The notes: generated from the sequence alone by a model not told the origin. A DNA stretch of 64,000 bases from Muribaculaceae bacterium (GCA_014867205.1 WGUO01000002.1:1-64000), one strand, 5' to 3'; shown: positions 43,806 through 52,070, numbered from the stretch's first letter. Numbers and translations are program-made.

Positions 43806-43930
43806 GGAGTCTGCAAGACTCCGACCATTATTAGCCGGGTACACGACGGCGAAATGCGCGGCGCAAGCCGGAAACGCATTCCGCCGTCGTGTGCCCGGTA
43901 GAATAAAAAGCAAATATGTCTGGAAGACAT
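43806..43930 (+). repeat. Composite palindromic unit 1
   Basis: Small hairpin with core GTCT-gca-AGAC (43806-43822), 12-nt gap, large palindrome with 24-nt arms (43835-43858 and 43875-43898; two mispairs or G-U) opening CCGGGTACACGA, 17-nt gap, small hairpin GTCT-gga-AGAC (43916-43930). Same plan as unit 2. Confidence 0.75.
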
Positions 43931-43982
43931 CTCGTTACGCCATGAAGAGGCTGTATACCGAAGTCATCGAAAATGTAACAGG

Positions 43983-44112
43983 GTGTCTGGCAGACACATA
44001 TTATCTATTCGTCTTCCGGGCACACGAACCGGGAAAGTGCTTTCGCAGCGGAGCTGCGGCATTTTCCCGGTTCGTGTACCCGGCTACTCATCGTCAAGGT
44101 CTTTCAGACCTT
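43983..44112 (-). repeat. Composite palindromic unit 2, inverted relative to unit 1
   Basis: Small hairpin GTCT-ggc-AGAC (43983-43997), 18-nt gap, large palindrome with 25-nt arms (44016-44040 and 44059-44083) opening CCGGGCACACGA, 12-nt gap, small hairpin GTCT-ttc-AGAC (44096-44112). The reversed order of gaps and the loop sequence show it is inverted relative to unit 1; the inner arm sequence differs. Confidence 0.75.
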
Positions 44113-44130
44113 CGCACAGGTAAGTTTAAG

Positions 44131-44235
44131 TAGTAGGTCAGAGTTACGAGTTATGAAGGGTAAGATAAGTAATGGGTCAGAGTTATGAGTTATGAAGGGT
44201 AAGATAAGTAATAGGTCAGAGTTACGAGTTATGAA
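44131..44235 (+). repeat. 39-bp tandem repeat, about 2.7 copies
   Basis: The unit contains GGTCAGAGTTA, then GAGTTATGAAG and GGTAAGATAAGTAAT; GGTCAGAG recurs at 44136, 44175 and 44214. It is followed by reverse-complement-like CTCTGACTTCTGAC copies near 44256 and 44279. Confidence 0.8.
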
Positions 44236-44385
44236 GTAAACTTAGTAACTCATCACTCTGACTTCTGACCTATGATCGCTCTGACTTCTGACTTAACCCC
44301 TCCCTCCGCACAAGTACACATCTGCGGTTGGACTCTGTCGTTACTGAGTGGTTCGGAACTTGGAAAGGGGGTCAGGTGTGGATGT

Positions 44386-45546
44386 TTAGAAGAATCTTTC
44401 CAAATTACTTTTTGCAGCTGAATTTCCCTGGGCAGCGGCTTTTTCCCACAATTCCTTTGCCTTAGACAAATCCTTGTCTACACCAGAGCCGTCATAATAC
44501 ATCACACCAAGATGGGATTGCGCGGGGGCATATCCCTGATCGGCAGCCTTGCGGTACCACCTTACGGCCTCGGCATCGTCTTGGTCTACACCGTAGCCGA
44601 TAGAATACATCCAACCAAGATTGCATTGCGCACGGGCATATCCCTGATCGGCAGCCTTGCGGTACCAGTTTACGGCCTCAACATAGTCCTGGTCCACACC
44701 TTCCCCCTCATCGTACATATAGCCAAGATTGAATTGCGCGAAGGCATTTCCCTGATCTGCAGCCTTGCGCAACCAGCTTACGGCCTCGGCATAGTTCTGG
44801 TTCACACCGTAGCCGTTAGAATACATATAGCCAACATTGCATTGCGCGAAGGCATCTCCCTGATCTGCCGCCTTGCGGTACCAGCGTACAGCCTCGGCAT
44901 AGTCCTGGTCCACACCGTAGCCGTTTTCGTACATCACGCCAAGGCCGTATTGCGCACCGACATATCCCTGATCGGCAGCCTTGCGGAACCAATTTACGGC
45001 CTCCGCATAGTTCTGGCTGTGGTATGCATCATTGCCCTTTTCGAACATCTGGGCCGGTGTGAGGGTTGGTTCCTGAGTGGGGATTTGGGCGACATGCAGC
45101 TGAGGGGCGGGCTGCGGCTGTGAGGCGGGCGTGATGTTGTTTGCCAGAGGCGTGGCCTCGGCGAGCTTGAGCACGTAGGTCATCTGGCCGGTGAGGGTCG
45201 GATAGTCGTAGTCGGCGAATGTCAGGTCAAGGGGCATGTGTTCCTTGAACAGGAGGCGGAGACGTTTGGCGTCATGCATGACATACACCCATTTCTCCAT
45301 GCCGCGGTCGCGCACCTCACCTACCACGGGGCCATCTATGTCGGTGATGGCATCCTTTACATACACCTTCACAACGGCGCATTTGCGCCCGTTGCCATCG
45401 ACAAGCCCCTCTGTCCGCGCCGACAGGTCCTTGGGCATTATCTCAAACGACTCCACCCTGTATTCCTGAGCGCGGGCACCGACCGCACCCAACAGCGCCG
45501 CCAACACTATAAAAGCAAACTGTAAGAGAGTATGTAATCTTGCCAT
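44386..45546 (-). CDS. Secreted Sel1-repeat protein
   Basis: A 386-aa exported protein. Signal peptide (cut after GARA), an N-terminal domain of about 120 residues found in Bacteroidota secreted proteins (RVESFEIMPKDLSARTEGLV), a proline-rich linker, then about six 36-residue Sel1 repeats from residue 165 on (for example AVRWYRKAADQGDAFAQCNV). Sel1 solenoids bind protein partners. The repeats are nearly identical at DNA level with a 108-bp period, so copy number can change by slippage or recombination. The partner is unknown. Confidence 0.85.
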   Translation of the reverse strand: MARLHTLLQFAFIVLAALLGAVGARAQEYRVESFEIMPKDLSARTEGLVDGNGRKCAVVKVYVKDAITDIDGPVVGEVRDRGMEKWVYVMHDAKRLRLLFKEHMPLDLTFADYDYPTLTGQMTYVLKLAEATPLANNITPASQPQPAPQLHVAQIPTQEPTLTPAQMFEKGNDAYHSQNYAEAVNWFRKAADQGYVGAQYGLGVMYENGYGVDQDYAEAVRWYRKAADQGDAFAQCNVGYMYSNGYGVNQNYAEAVSWLRKAADQGNAFAQFNLGYMYDEGEGVDQDYVEAVNWYRKAADQGYARAQCNLGWMYSIGYGVDQDDAEAVRWYRKAADQGYAPAQSHLGVMYYDGSGVDKDLSKAKELWEKAAAQGNSAAKSNLERFF

Positions 45547-45814
45547 GATGTCGCCATAATGTAATGATACGCAAAATTAACGCCCAATCCCCGCATTTCC
45601 AAAAATTCGAGCGGAATAATTCTGCCGCCTGATGATTTTCCAAGCGCAGACACCGCAGAACGACGGAGATCGCACTGGTGCAAACTATGTTACTATCGGA
45701 AAGAGTTGGGGCATGATTACAAACATTCTAAAAATTAAAAGAAAGGAATAGTATACTTTTAAGATTTTTAGTAACTTTGCATGTATGCTCTTATAAATAC
45801 ATAAGTAAATCCAT
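45547..45814. other. Divergent promoter region, Sel1 / PtuAB
   Basis: AT-rich, 268 bp. A plus-strand -7 box (TAACTTTGC) ends 35 nt before ptuA. No reverse transcriptase gene or msr-msd-like structure is visible, which separates this locus from Septu-bearing retrons. Confidence 0.5.
45772..45780 (+). promoter_or_regulatory. -7 box of the PtuAB operon
   Basis: TAACTTTGC, perfect consensus, 35 nt before the ptuA start. Confidence 0.6.
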
Positions 45815-47167
45815 ATGAGAATCACATCTCTTGACATCAGGAATTTCAGAGGCTTTGAAAACAGGCACTTTGATTTCGACCCCCGCATGACAGTTGTTGT
45901 CGGGAACAATACCACCGGAAAGACCACACTGCTTAAGGCTGTCCAGATTGCACTTGGAGCTTATCTTAAGTCTTTGAAAGCACTCCCGTCATCTGACAGA
46001 GCATATGCCATGAATTTTACTTTAAGAGATGAATTCAGAAAATATAATCCCGAAAAAAAAGACTTCTATCCTAATCCTGAGAATACCCGCATAGATGTCA
46101 GGGGTGAGTTTTTTGTGACTCAAAGCAAGTATGACGAGTACCAGACGATTCCTGAACAGATAACCTGGTGGCGGGAACTAAGAGGCACAAAAACCACTCA
46201 TTCTTCTGGATGTGCAGGCCAACTCATATCGCGTGTGAACGACATGGAGGCAAAGCGTGCGTCCGATACTCCCAACGTCAATGCAATATATCCGCTCGTT
46301 CTTTCTTTCGGTGTCAAGCGAATAGATAATGACTATCGCTCAGCCAACAAAAAGAAGCAACGCGAGAGCCGCATAGAAAAAGCATACAAGTCTGCTCTTC
46401 TGGAAACAATTGATTTCAAAAGCGCGTTCGACTGGCTTTATCGCTATGACTCACAGATTGCAAAGGACAAGGAATTTAAAGGCACCAAAGAGGCTTTCAT
46501 CAATGCACTCTCTGATGCGATTCCCGCTATGTCGGAAGTTGAGATCGACTCTAAAAACAACGAGTTTCTTGCCCGGATCGCGGTAACGGGTCAAGAACCG
46601 GAGTACCAGACGTTCGAAAATATGAGCGACGGCTTCAAATCAATTATCAGCATTGTTGCCGAGATAGCATACCGCTGCATCGAACTTAACGGTTTTCTTG
46701 GCATTGATGCGATAAAAAAGACTCCCGGAATCGTGATAATAGACGAAGTCGACCTCTATCTGCATCCAAGATGGCAAAGGCATATCCTGGCAGATCTCCA
46801 GAAGGCCTTCCCTATGATCCAGTTCATTGTGTCAAGCCACTCGCCATTTATTATCCAAAGTGTTGCAAATAAGAATATCATAACCCTTGACGGAGAAAAG
46901 GGGCCGTCTGACGCCTATAGACGAAGTATTGAAGAAATAGCCATGTCTGAAATGGATATGGACACCCGGCGAAGCGCCCAATTCGACGAGATGATTCAAA
47001 AAGCCGAGGAATACTATCAACTGGTAAAAAATGGTGAAGCCAATAATGAAGTCACAGACGACCTGAAACGACGTCTGGATGAAATTGAACTGGAGTTCTC
47101 GGAAGATCCCGCGTATGTCGCAATGTTAAAAATCGAAAGGAGCGCTCTGAATGAGACCGGTGAATAA
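45815..47167 (+). CDS. ptuA: Septu-type AAA ATPase PtuA
   Basis: A 450-aa OLD/ABC-type ATPase. The start MRITSLDIRNFRGFENRHFD and Walker A VGNNTTGKTT (about residues 29-37) are typical. Late in the chain stand Walker B IIIDEVDLYLHPRWQ (written VIIDEVDLYLHPRWQ in this protein, near 309) and the H-loop region FIVSSHSPFIIQSV, giving a split nucleotide-binding domain. There is no TOPRIM nuclease domain. The overlapping HNH gene makes a PtuAB (Septu) anti-phage pair likely, where the ATPase senses infection and activates the nuclease. No retron reverse transcriptase is adjacent. Confidence 0.82.
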   Translation: MRITSLDIRNFRGFENRHFDFDPRMTVVVGNNTTGKTTLLKAVQIALGAYLKSLKALPSSDRAYAMNFTLRDEFRKYNPEKKDFYPNPENTRIDVRGEFFVTQSKYDEYQTIPEQITWWRELRGTKTTHSSGCAGQLISRVNDMEAKRASDTPNVNAIYPLVLSFGVKRIDNDYRSANKKKQRESRIEKAYKSALLETIDFKSAFDWLYRYDSQIAKDKEFKGTKEAFINALSDAIPAMSEVEIDSKNNEFLARIAVTGQEPEYQTFENMSDGFKSIISIVAEIAYRCIELNGFLGIDAIKKTPGIVIIDEVDLYLHPRWQRHILADLQKAFPMIQFIVSSHSPFIIQSVANKNIITLDGEKGPSDAYRRSIEEIAMSEMDMDTRRSAQFDEMIQKAEEYYQLVKNGEANNEVTDDLKRRLDEIELEFSEDPAYVAMLKIERSALNETGE

Positions 47168-47894
47168 ATTGCAACCTGGTGATTCCGTCATTCTTGAAGA
47201 CGGCTCAACGCACGTCATCCTCGATCAGTACATTCCCTATCAGGATGCGAAAGATCCACTATGCGCGAATATAGGAAAATACTGCTCGTATTGTGAGAAT
47301 CCGGTATGTAACATACGAGGTCTCGACGTAGAACATGTCCTACCCAAAGACCCTGCTCTTAAATACACGCATCTGCAATATAAATGGGACAATTTTCTGA
47401 TAGCATGTCCAACCTGCAACGGTGCTGACAACAAGGGCATCAAGGTTGCCCAGACAACCGACTGTCATTATCCACACATCAACAATACATTCCTTAGCCT
47501 TAAATATAATAAGGGAGGAGTTGTGGTGGTCAACGATAAGCTTACCGGCTTATCCTTAAAGAAAGCTCAGGCACTCATGGATCTTGTGAGACTCGACAAG
47601 ACACCCGTCACATCAAATCCAAAGGATAAGAGATGGCTATACCGATCTCAACAGTGGGATTTAGCCGAAAGATTTCGTGACCGCTATCAAGCTAAACGCA
47701 TAGACCTCGACTGCCTTATTGATGCAATAAAGGCCTTCGGCTACTGGTCGATATGGTTCACCGTCTTTGACGGTATCGATGAAGTCCGCCAACGTCTGAT
47801 ATCAGACTTTCCGGGTACAGCAGCACAATGCTTCGACCCCGGCAACCACTATAATCCGATTGAGCGGAATCCGGGGGAGCCGGACCCGGTGTGA
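47151..47894 (+). CDS. ptuB: Septu-type HNH endonuclease PtuB
   Basis: A 247-aa HNH nuclease. KYCSYCENPVC (near residue 43) and IACPTCNG (near 85) form the zinc knuckles; LDVEHVLPK carries the catalytic histidine, and the asparagine lies in KWDNFLIACPT. It overlaps ptuA by 17 bp, which implies coupled translation. The TIGR02646-like layout fits the HNH partner of Septu and of retron-associated ATPases. It probably degrades DNA, or host nucleic acid, upon phage infection. A strong terminator follows at once. Confidence 0.82.
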   Translation: MRPVNKLQPGDSVILEDGSTHVILDQYIPYQDAKDPLCANIGKYCSYCENPVCNIRGLDVEHVLPKDPALKYTHLQYKWDNFLIACPTCNGADNKGIKVAQTTDCHYPHINNTFLSLKYNKGGVVVVNDKLTGLSLKKAQALMDLVRLDKTPVTSNPKDKRWLYRSQQWDLAERFRDRYQAKRIDLDCLIDAIKAFGYWSIWFTVFDGIDEVRQRLISDFPGTAAQCFDPGNHYNPIERNPGEPDPV

Positions 47895-47900
47895 GAAGAT

Positions 47901-47938
47901 AAGATGAGGGAACGGCCTGCGGGCCGTTCCCTCATCTT
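47901..47938. terminator. 17-bp terminator after PtuAB
   Basis: Perfect stem 47901-47917 with 47922-47938, 4-nt loop, then TAGATCTTAT. Lies between convergent ptuB and rng and can serve both. Confidence 0.85.
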
Positions 47939-48007
47939 TAGATCTTATCGCCGATATGTTTCGGGCGATTTACGGCAGGACCGGTGTCGCATCGGCACTG
48001 CTCAGGT

Positions 48008-49633
48008 TCAGTTTTCTTCATTATCTCTGTTCTTGGCCCGGAGGCGGCTCTTGCTCTGACTCGAGTTGATGTCGCTCTCCTCCTTGAGGTCTATCTCCTT
48101 GCCGTCGCCATCCATCACCTTGTATTCGAGGTAGGCAAGCGACTCGTCGGCTATCACCTTGAAACCGCGGCCATAACGGCGCTTCCACTTGCCGTAGAGC
48201 GAGAAAACGCCCTTCTTGACGTATGCCTCCACAAAGGGATGGATATACATGTTGAACTTCTTGATCTTAAGGTTCTCCACCAGGTATTCGATCTTCTCCT
48301 CGAGTTTGTCGGTGAAGAGAATCGAGGCGCGGACCTCACCCTTTCCGAAGCATGAGGGACAGGACTCGTTGGTCGGTATGTCAAGAGCCGGGCGCACGCG
48401 CTGACGAGTTATCTGCATAAGACCGAACTTACTGAGCGGCAGAATATTGTGCCTTGCCCGGTCGTTGGCCATGACCTCGCGCATATGGTCGTAGAGCTGC
48501 TGGCGGTGCTCAGCCTTGCTCATGTCGATGAAATCGACCACTATTATGCCGCCCATGTCGCGCAGCCGGAGCTGGCGCGCAATCTCGTCGGCCGCCTTGA
48601 GGTTGACGTCGAGCGCGTTCGACTCCTGGTCGGGACATGCCTTGCTGCGGTTGCCCGAATTGACGTCAATGACATGAAGTGCCTCTGTGCTCTCGATAAT
48701 TAGATAGGCCCCGGATCTGAACGAGACAGTCTTTCCGAAACTGCTCTTGATCTGGCGTGTGATGTTGAAGTTGTCGAATATCGGCGTATCCTTCGTGTAA
48801 AGCTTCACTATCTCCTTGTTGTCAGGAGATATCAGCCCGACATAATTCTGGATCTGCGTGAAGGTCTCCGCATGGTTCACGAATATGTTCTCAAAGTTAG
48901 GGCTGAACATGTCACGTATCACGCTGACGGCCCTTGAGTCCTCCTCATAAATGAGGGCCGGGGCCTTGCTGCGCTGCATCTTCGCGATGGACTCCTCCCA
49001 GTTTCTAAGAAGGGAGCGCATCTCGTTGTTGAGTTCGGCGACACGCTTGTTTTCTGCCGATGTGCGGACTATCACACTGAAGCCCTTTGGCTTGATGCTG
49101 CCTATAAGCTGGCGTAAACGGATCTTCTCCTCGGTGGAGCGAATCTTCTGCGAGATCGAGATCTTGTCGCCGAAAGGCATGAGCACCATGTATCGGCCCG
49201 TGAAGGAGAGTTCGGTGGTGAGACGCGGGCCCTTGGATGATATAGGCTCCTTGGCGATCTGCACCAGGAGCTGCTGGCCCGGCTGGAGCACCGACGCGAT
49301 TGTACCCTGCTTGGGTATGTCGGGCAGCAGCTTAAGGCGCGAGAGCGAGGGGACCTTCTTCTTGTCCTTGAAAGCCTCTTCGAGGTAGGCCGTGTAGGAA
49401 CTGAACTGAGGTCCGAGATCAAGATAATGAAGAAAAGCGTCTTTTTCATAGCCGACATCGACAAATGCGGCGTTCAGTCCCGGCATGATCTTCTTGACTT
49501 TGGCCAGATAGAGGTCGCCGACCGCGTAGGCGATGTTGCGGCTCTCCTTCTGAAGCGAGACCAGACGGGAGTCCTCCAGCAGGGCGATCGAGATCTCCTC
49601 CTGGCTGACGTCTACTACCAATTCGCTTTTCAT
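48008..49633 (-). CDS. rng: Ribonuclease E/G family enzyme
   Basis: A 541-aa endoribonuclease that cuts single-stranded AU-rich RNA in rRNA maturation and mRNA decay. N-terminal S1-like domain (YLAKVKKIMPGLNAAFVDVG), catalytic DNase I-like part with IIVVDFIDM, and the zinc-link motif CPSCFGKG near residue 419. The C-terminal scaffold domain of long RNase E is absent, so it is RNase G-like in length, although one copy may do both jobs. The ATG is six bases from a short element with terminal inverted repeats that probably contains the promoter. Confidence 0.94.
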   Translation of the reverse strand: MKSELVVDVSQEEISIALLEDSRLVSLQKESRNIAYAVGDLYLAKVKKIMPGLNAAFVDVGYEKDAFLHYLDLGPQFSSYTAYLEEAFKDKKKVPSLSRLKLLPDIPKQGTIASVLQPGQQLLVQIAKEPISSKGPRLTTELSFTGRYMVLMPFGDKISISQKIRSTEEKIRLRQLIGSIKPKGFSVIVRTSAENKRVAELNNEMRSLLRNWEESIAKMQRSKAPALIYEEDSRAVSVIRDMFSPNFENIFVNHAETFTQIQNYVGLISPDNKEIVKLYTKDTPIFDNFNITRQIKSSFGKTVSFRSGAYLIIESTEALHVIDVNSGNRSKACPDQESNALDVNLKAADEIARQLRLRDMGGIIVVDFIDMSKAEHRQQLYDHMREVMANDRARHNILPLSKFGLMQITRQRVRPALDIPTNESCPSCFGKGEVRASILFTDKLEEKIEYLVENLKIKKFNMYIHPFVEAYVKKGVFSLYGKWKRRYGRGFKVIADESLAYLEYKVMDGDGKEIDLKEESDINSSQSKSRLRAKNRDNEEN

Positions 49634-49639
49634 CTAATA

Positions 49640-49825
49640 AAAGTAGTTGCGAAAAATTAATGAATATATAAAACGCAGTTATTTTTGAGGCGATTTGACT
49701 CTGGAGTGAGGGAGCATAGCGGGCTATGCGACTGAACGACAGAGGCAAAGCGGCCAAAAAGAACAAGTTTTATAGTTCAAGATTTCAAACTTCATATTTA
49801 TCGTTTAATTTTTTGCAACTACTTT
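49640..49825. mobile_element. MITE-like element with 21-bp terminal inverted repeats
   Basis: Ends 49640-49660 and 49805-49825 are inverted copies with one mismatch (AAAGTAGTTGC at the outer edge). The 144-bp interior has a GCATAGC/GCTATGC hairpin and flanking imperfect pairing, and no gene. Size, inverted ends and AT-rich flanks fit a non-autonomous element. It could instead be a structured rng leader. Confidence 0.5.
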
Positions 49826-49836
49826 AATTTAAAAAA

Positions 49837-49878
49837 GAACAAACTGTCACATTGCCTTGGCGATGGTCATGTTTGTTC
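49837..49878 (-). terminator. Terminator of the HU/mS38-like transcript
   Basis: Arms 49837-49844 and 49871-49878 (GAACAAAC/GTTTGTTC) enclose a second paired block (CATTGCC/GGCGATG). On the minus strand TTTTTT follows. It separates rng from the upstream genes. Confidence 0.8.
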
Positions 49879-49998
49879 TCTTGAGCAGTTGCAAATCTAA
49901 TCAAGCAACTACCGGAAGCAGTCGAGACCTTCGGGTTTTGAGAATTCGGTCCGAAGGGTCCCGCTGCCCGTGCTAAACGCAATCTGTTAAGAATCCGG

Positions 49999-50088
49999 TT
50001 ATTTCTTCTTGTGACGATTCTTTCTCAGTCTTTTCTTGCGCTTGTGAGTGGCCATCTTGTGGCCTTTTCTCTTCTTTCCGCTGGGCAT
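49999..50088 (-). CDS. AURKAIP1/COX24 (mS38/bS22-like) small ribosomal protein
   Basis: A 29-aa, very basic protein (MPSGKKRKGHKMATHKRKKR at its start). This matches the tiny Bacteroidota AURKAIP1/COX24-domain proteins, related to mitochondrial mS38 and, in size and charge, to actinobacterial bS22. It probably binds 16S rRNA in the small subunit. It lies between HU and rng in the same direction, a frequent arrangement in the phylum, but a terminator separates it from rng here. Small and easily missed; half its residues are Lys or Arg. Confidence 0.85.
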   Translation of the reverse strand: MPSGKKRKGHKMATHKRKKRLRKNRHKKK

Positions 50089-50170
50089 AATTATTAATTA
50101 TTTTATGTTAAACCGTTTGAGATCAATCTCCGCCGGGCGCGATGCCCGACATTCGCATGACCCCGTTATC

Positions 50171-50446
50171 TTATTTCTTTACTTCCTCAAGGAAAACCTT
50201 GGCCGGCTTGAAGGTCGGAACCTTGTGCTCGGGTATCTTGAGGCTCGTGTTCTTAGATATGTTGCGGGCTGTCTTCTCCTTGCGGACCTTTACGACAAAA
50301 CTGCCGAAGCCGCGCAGATAGACATTGTTGCCCTGAGCCATGGATTCCTTGACGACCTCCATGAATCTTTCTACTGTCGTGAGCACGGCAGCCTTCTCCA
50401 GACCTGTGCTGCGCGATATTTCAGTTACGATATCTGCCTTTGTCAT
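50171..50446 (-). CDS. HU/IHF-family DNA-binding protein
   Basis: A 91-aa histone-like protein that bends DNA as a dimer. MTKADIVTEISRSTGLEKAA begins the helical dimerisation part, VYLRGFGSFVVKVRKEKTAR is the start of the DNA-binding arm, and the family signature GFGSF is intact. ATG 50446 is the normal family start; the longer frame adds unconserved residues. Followed by the mS38-like gene 82 bp downstream. Confidence 0.94.
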   Translation of the reverse strand: MTKADIVTEISRSTGLEKAAVLTTVERFMEVVKESMAQGNNVYLRGFGSFVVKVRKEKTARNISKNTSLKIPEHKVPTFKPAKVFLEEVKK

Positions 50447-50701
50447 TTTCTTTTTAATAATATTTGCCGGACTATCAATACAAAGCAATATTGCGAAAAA
50501 TTCCGCAATCCGGCGATTAAACAATTATGATTCAACCTATTGCAATACTCGCCTCGGCGACCTCCCGGTTCTTTAGCGCATTTTGCAATGCAAATATCGC
50601 AATTTTTTTTGAATTGACCGCGATTTCAGCAAGATATTTATCTTTTTTTGAGTATTTTTTGATTTTCCGCTACTCTATTCACCTAACACCTTTAGGCCTT
50701 T

Positions 50702-51304
50702 TTATTCCTCCACAATCTCTATCATGACGCCCTCGACTTTCGACAGACGCCCTGTGATCTCCCCCTCCAGATCAAGGGGGAACTCAATCAGTATATGGCA
50801 CATGTTGTCGAATGTCTTCTCAATGACGGTGACATCCGAGCCCTTTACGACTCGCATCACACCGTCGGCGTTCTCATAGCCGAACTCAACGCTGAGCCTG
50901 CGCATCTGTCGGCACTCGAGTCTGCCCGCCTCCTCGAGGGCGAGTCGCGCGGCCTCGCGGTAGGCCGCTATCAGTCCGGGGGTACCGAGCTTAATGCCCC
51001 CGAAATATCTTACCACCACCACCAGCACATCGGTCAGTCCGAGGCTGTTGATCTGCCCGAGTATGGGCTTGCCGGCGGTACCCGACGGCTCGCCGTTGTC
51101 GCTCAGCTGCCACTCCTTGCGCTCCGGGCCGAGCATATATGCCCAGCAGACATGACGCGCGTCGTGATAGTCGTTCTGGTAGCGCTTGATGACCGCCTTC
51201 GCCTCGTCGGCGCTCCTCACCGGCTCGGCAAACGACAGAAACCGGCTCATCTTCTCCGTGTAGCGAGATGAGCCGGCCTCCTTTATCGTGTAGTATATGT
51301 CCAT
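50702..51304 (-). CDS. YigZ/IMPACT-family protein
   Basis: A 200-aa UPF0029/IMPACT-family protein. KSRF-like start (YTEKMSRFLSFAEPVRSADE), DARHVCWAYML, SDNGEPSGTAGKPIL and VVVVRYFGGIKLGTPGLIAAY are diagnostic. In other organisms relatives influence translation or the Gcn2 pathway; in bacteria the role is unknown. C-terminal domain (about 135-200) resembles the EF-G-like fold of YigZ. Upstream of the DJ-1 gene's 3' end by about 35 bp in the same direction, so possibly co-transcribed. Confidence 0.92.
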   Translation of the reverse strand: MDIYYTIKEAGSSRYTEKMSRFLSFAEPVRSADEAKAVIKRYQNDYHDARHVCWAYMLGPERKEWQLSDNGEPSGTAGKPILGQINSLGLTDVLVVVVRYFGGIKLGTPGLIAAYREAARLALEEAGRLECRQMRRLSVEFGYENADGVMRVVKGSDVTVIEKTFDNMCHILIEFPLDLEGEITGRLSKVEGVMIEIVEE

Positions 51305-51339
51305 TTCTTTCTAAAACGGTTTCCTTCTCTACGCTTCTC

Positions 51340-51930
51340 TTATCCGAACAGGTTGTCGGGATTATCGGTGCTTCTGGGGTAAAGCAGCATCTGGCCCGCT
51401 ATATTGAGCGACTTCTGCTCGCCCTTCTCCTTGGCCACGATGGCGAGTGCCCAGAGCAGGGCCGATGCCGGACCGTTGCCGAGCACAAACTTGTCGTCGG
51501 TCACCACAGGCTCGTCGACATACTGCGCGCCCAGCATGCGGCCCTCGAATCCGGGATAGCATGTGGCCTTGCGGCCGCGCAGCATCCCCTCCTCGCCGAG
51601 CACCACGGCCGGTGCGGCACAGATGGCGGCGATGCGGCCCGTGCGCGACTCAAGCTGACGTCTCAGCAGCCCCACCAGGGGCGAGAAGGCATGCAGGTTG
51701 TCGGCACCCGGCAGACCTCCGGGCAGTATCAACCACGACGGGTCGGTGAACAGTGTGCTATCATAGAGCACGTCGGCCTTTACGGTTACGCCGTGAGCCC
51801 CCGTGACAAGCGGAGAACTCGTTATCGACACTGTCTTTACGTTCATATCGGCCCGACGCAGCACGTCAACCGCTGTCAGGGCCTCCACTTCCTCAAATCC
51901 GTCGGCCAAAAATACAAATGCTTCTTTCAT
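51340..51930 (-). CDS. DJ-1/PfpI family protein
   Basis: A 196-aa YajL/DJ-1-type protein. The nucleophile elbow is AAICAAPAVV (Cys104), with the conserved acidic residue in GFEEVEAL near the start (Glu13-14) and the oxyanion loop WLILPGGLPGADNL. Proposed roles in the family are glyoxalase III, deglycase or chaperone; the claims conflict, so only the family is certain. Divergent from apbE. Confidence 0.92.
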   Translation of the reverse strand: MKEAFVFLADGFEEVEALTAVDVLRRADMNVKTVSITSSPLVTGAHGVTVKADVLYDSTLFTDPSWLILPGGLPGADNLHAFSPLVGLLRRQLESRTGRIAAICAAPAVVLGEEGMLRGRKATCYPGFEGRMLGAQYVDEPVVTDDKFVLGNGPASALLWALAIVAKEKGEQKSLNIAGQMLLYPRSTDNPDNLFG

Positions 51931-52070
51931 AGATTAAAGTTTAAATTCGTGATGTCTTTGTTTGTTCTTTCTGCGCCTGATATTTGATGCGCATACGGCT
52001 AAAAATAGTCTTTCTTCTCGTTTGTTTTTAATGATTCCTATTTCTTTGCGTTAAATTTAATGTTTTTTTC

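Larger units (their letters stand above)
43736..44385. other. 650-bp non-coding repeat region
   Basis: Contains no supported gene. It holds two large mutually inverted palindromic units (43806-43930 and 43983-44112), a 39-bp tandem repeat (44131-44235), and direct repeats of CTCTGACTTCTGAC (about 44256 and 44279). Confidence 0.7.
49634..49998. other. 365-bp region between the mS38-like gene and rng
   Basis: Holds the element with 21-bp inverted ends (49640-49825), the minus-strand terminator (49837-49878), and a weaker imperfect hairpin near 49929-49961. GTAGTTGC-like motifs recur in both orientations (49642, 49815, 49904). No protein gene seen. Confidence 0.55.

Noticed and set aside
43806..44112. 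CRISPR array
   Set aside because: The repeats are long palindromes in opposite orientation without regular spacers, and there are no cas genes.
45547..45814. Retron RNA (msr-msd) upstream of PtuAB
   Set aside because: No long inverted repeat of the needed kind and no reverse transcriptase gene nearby.
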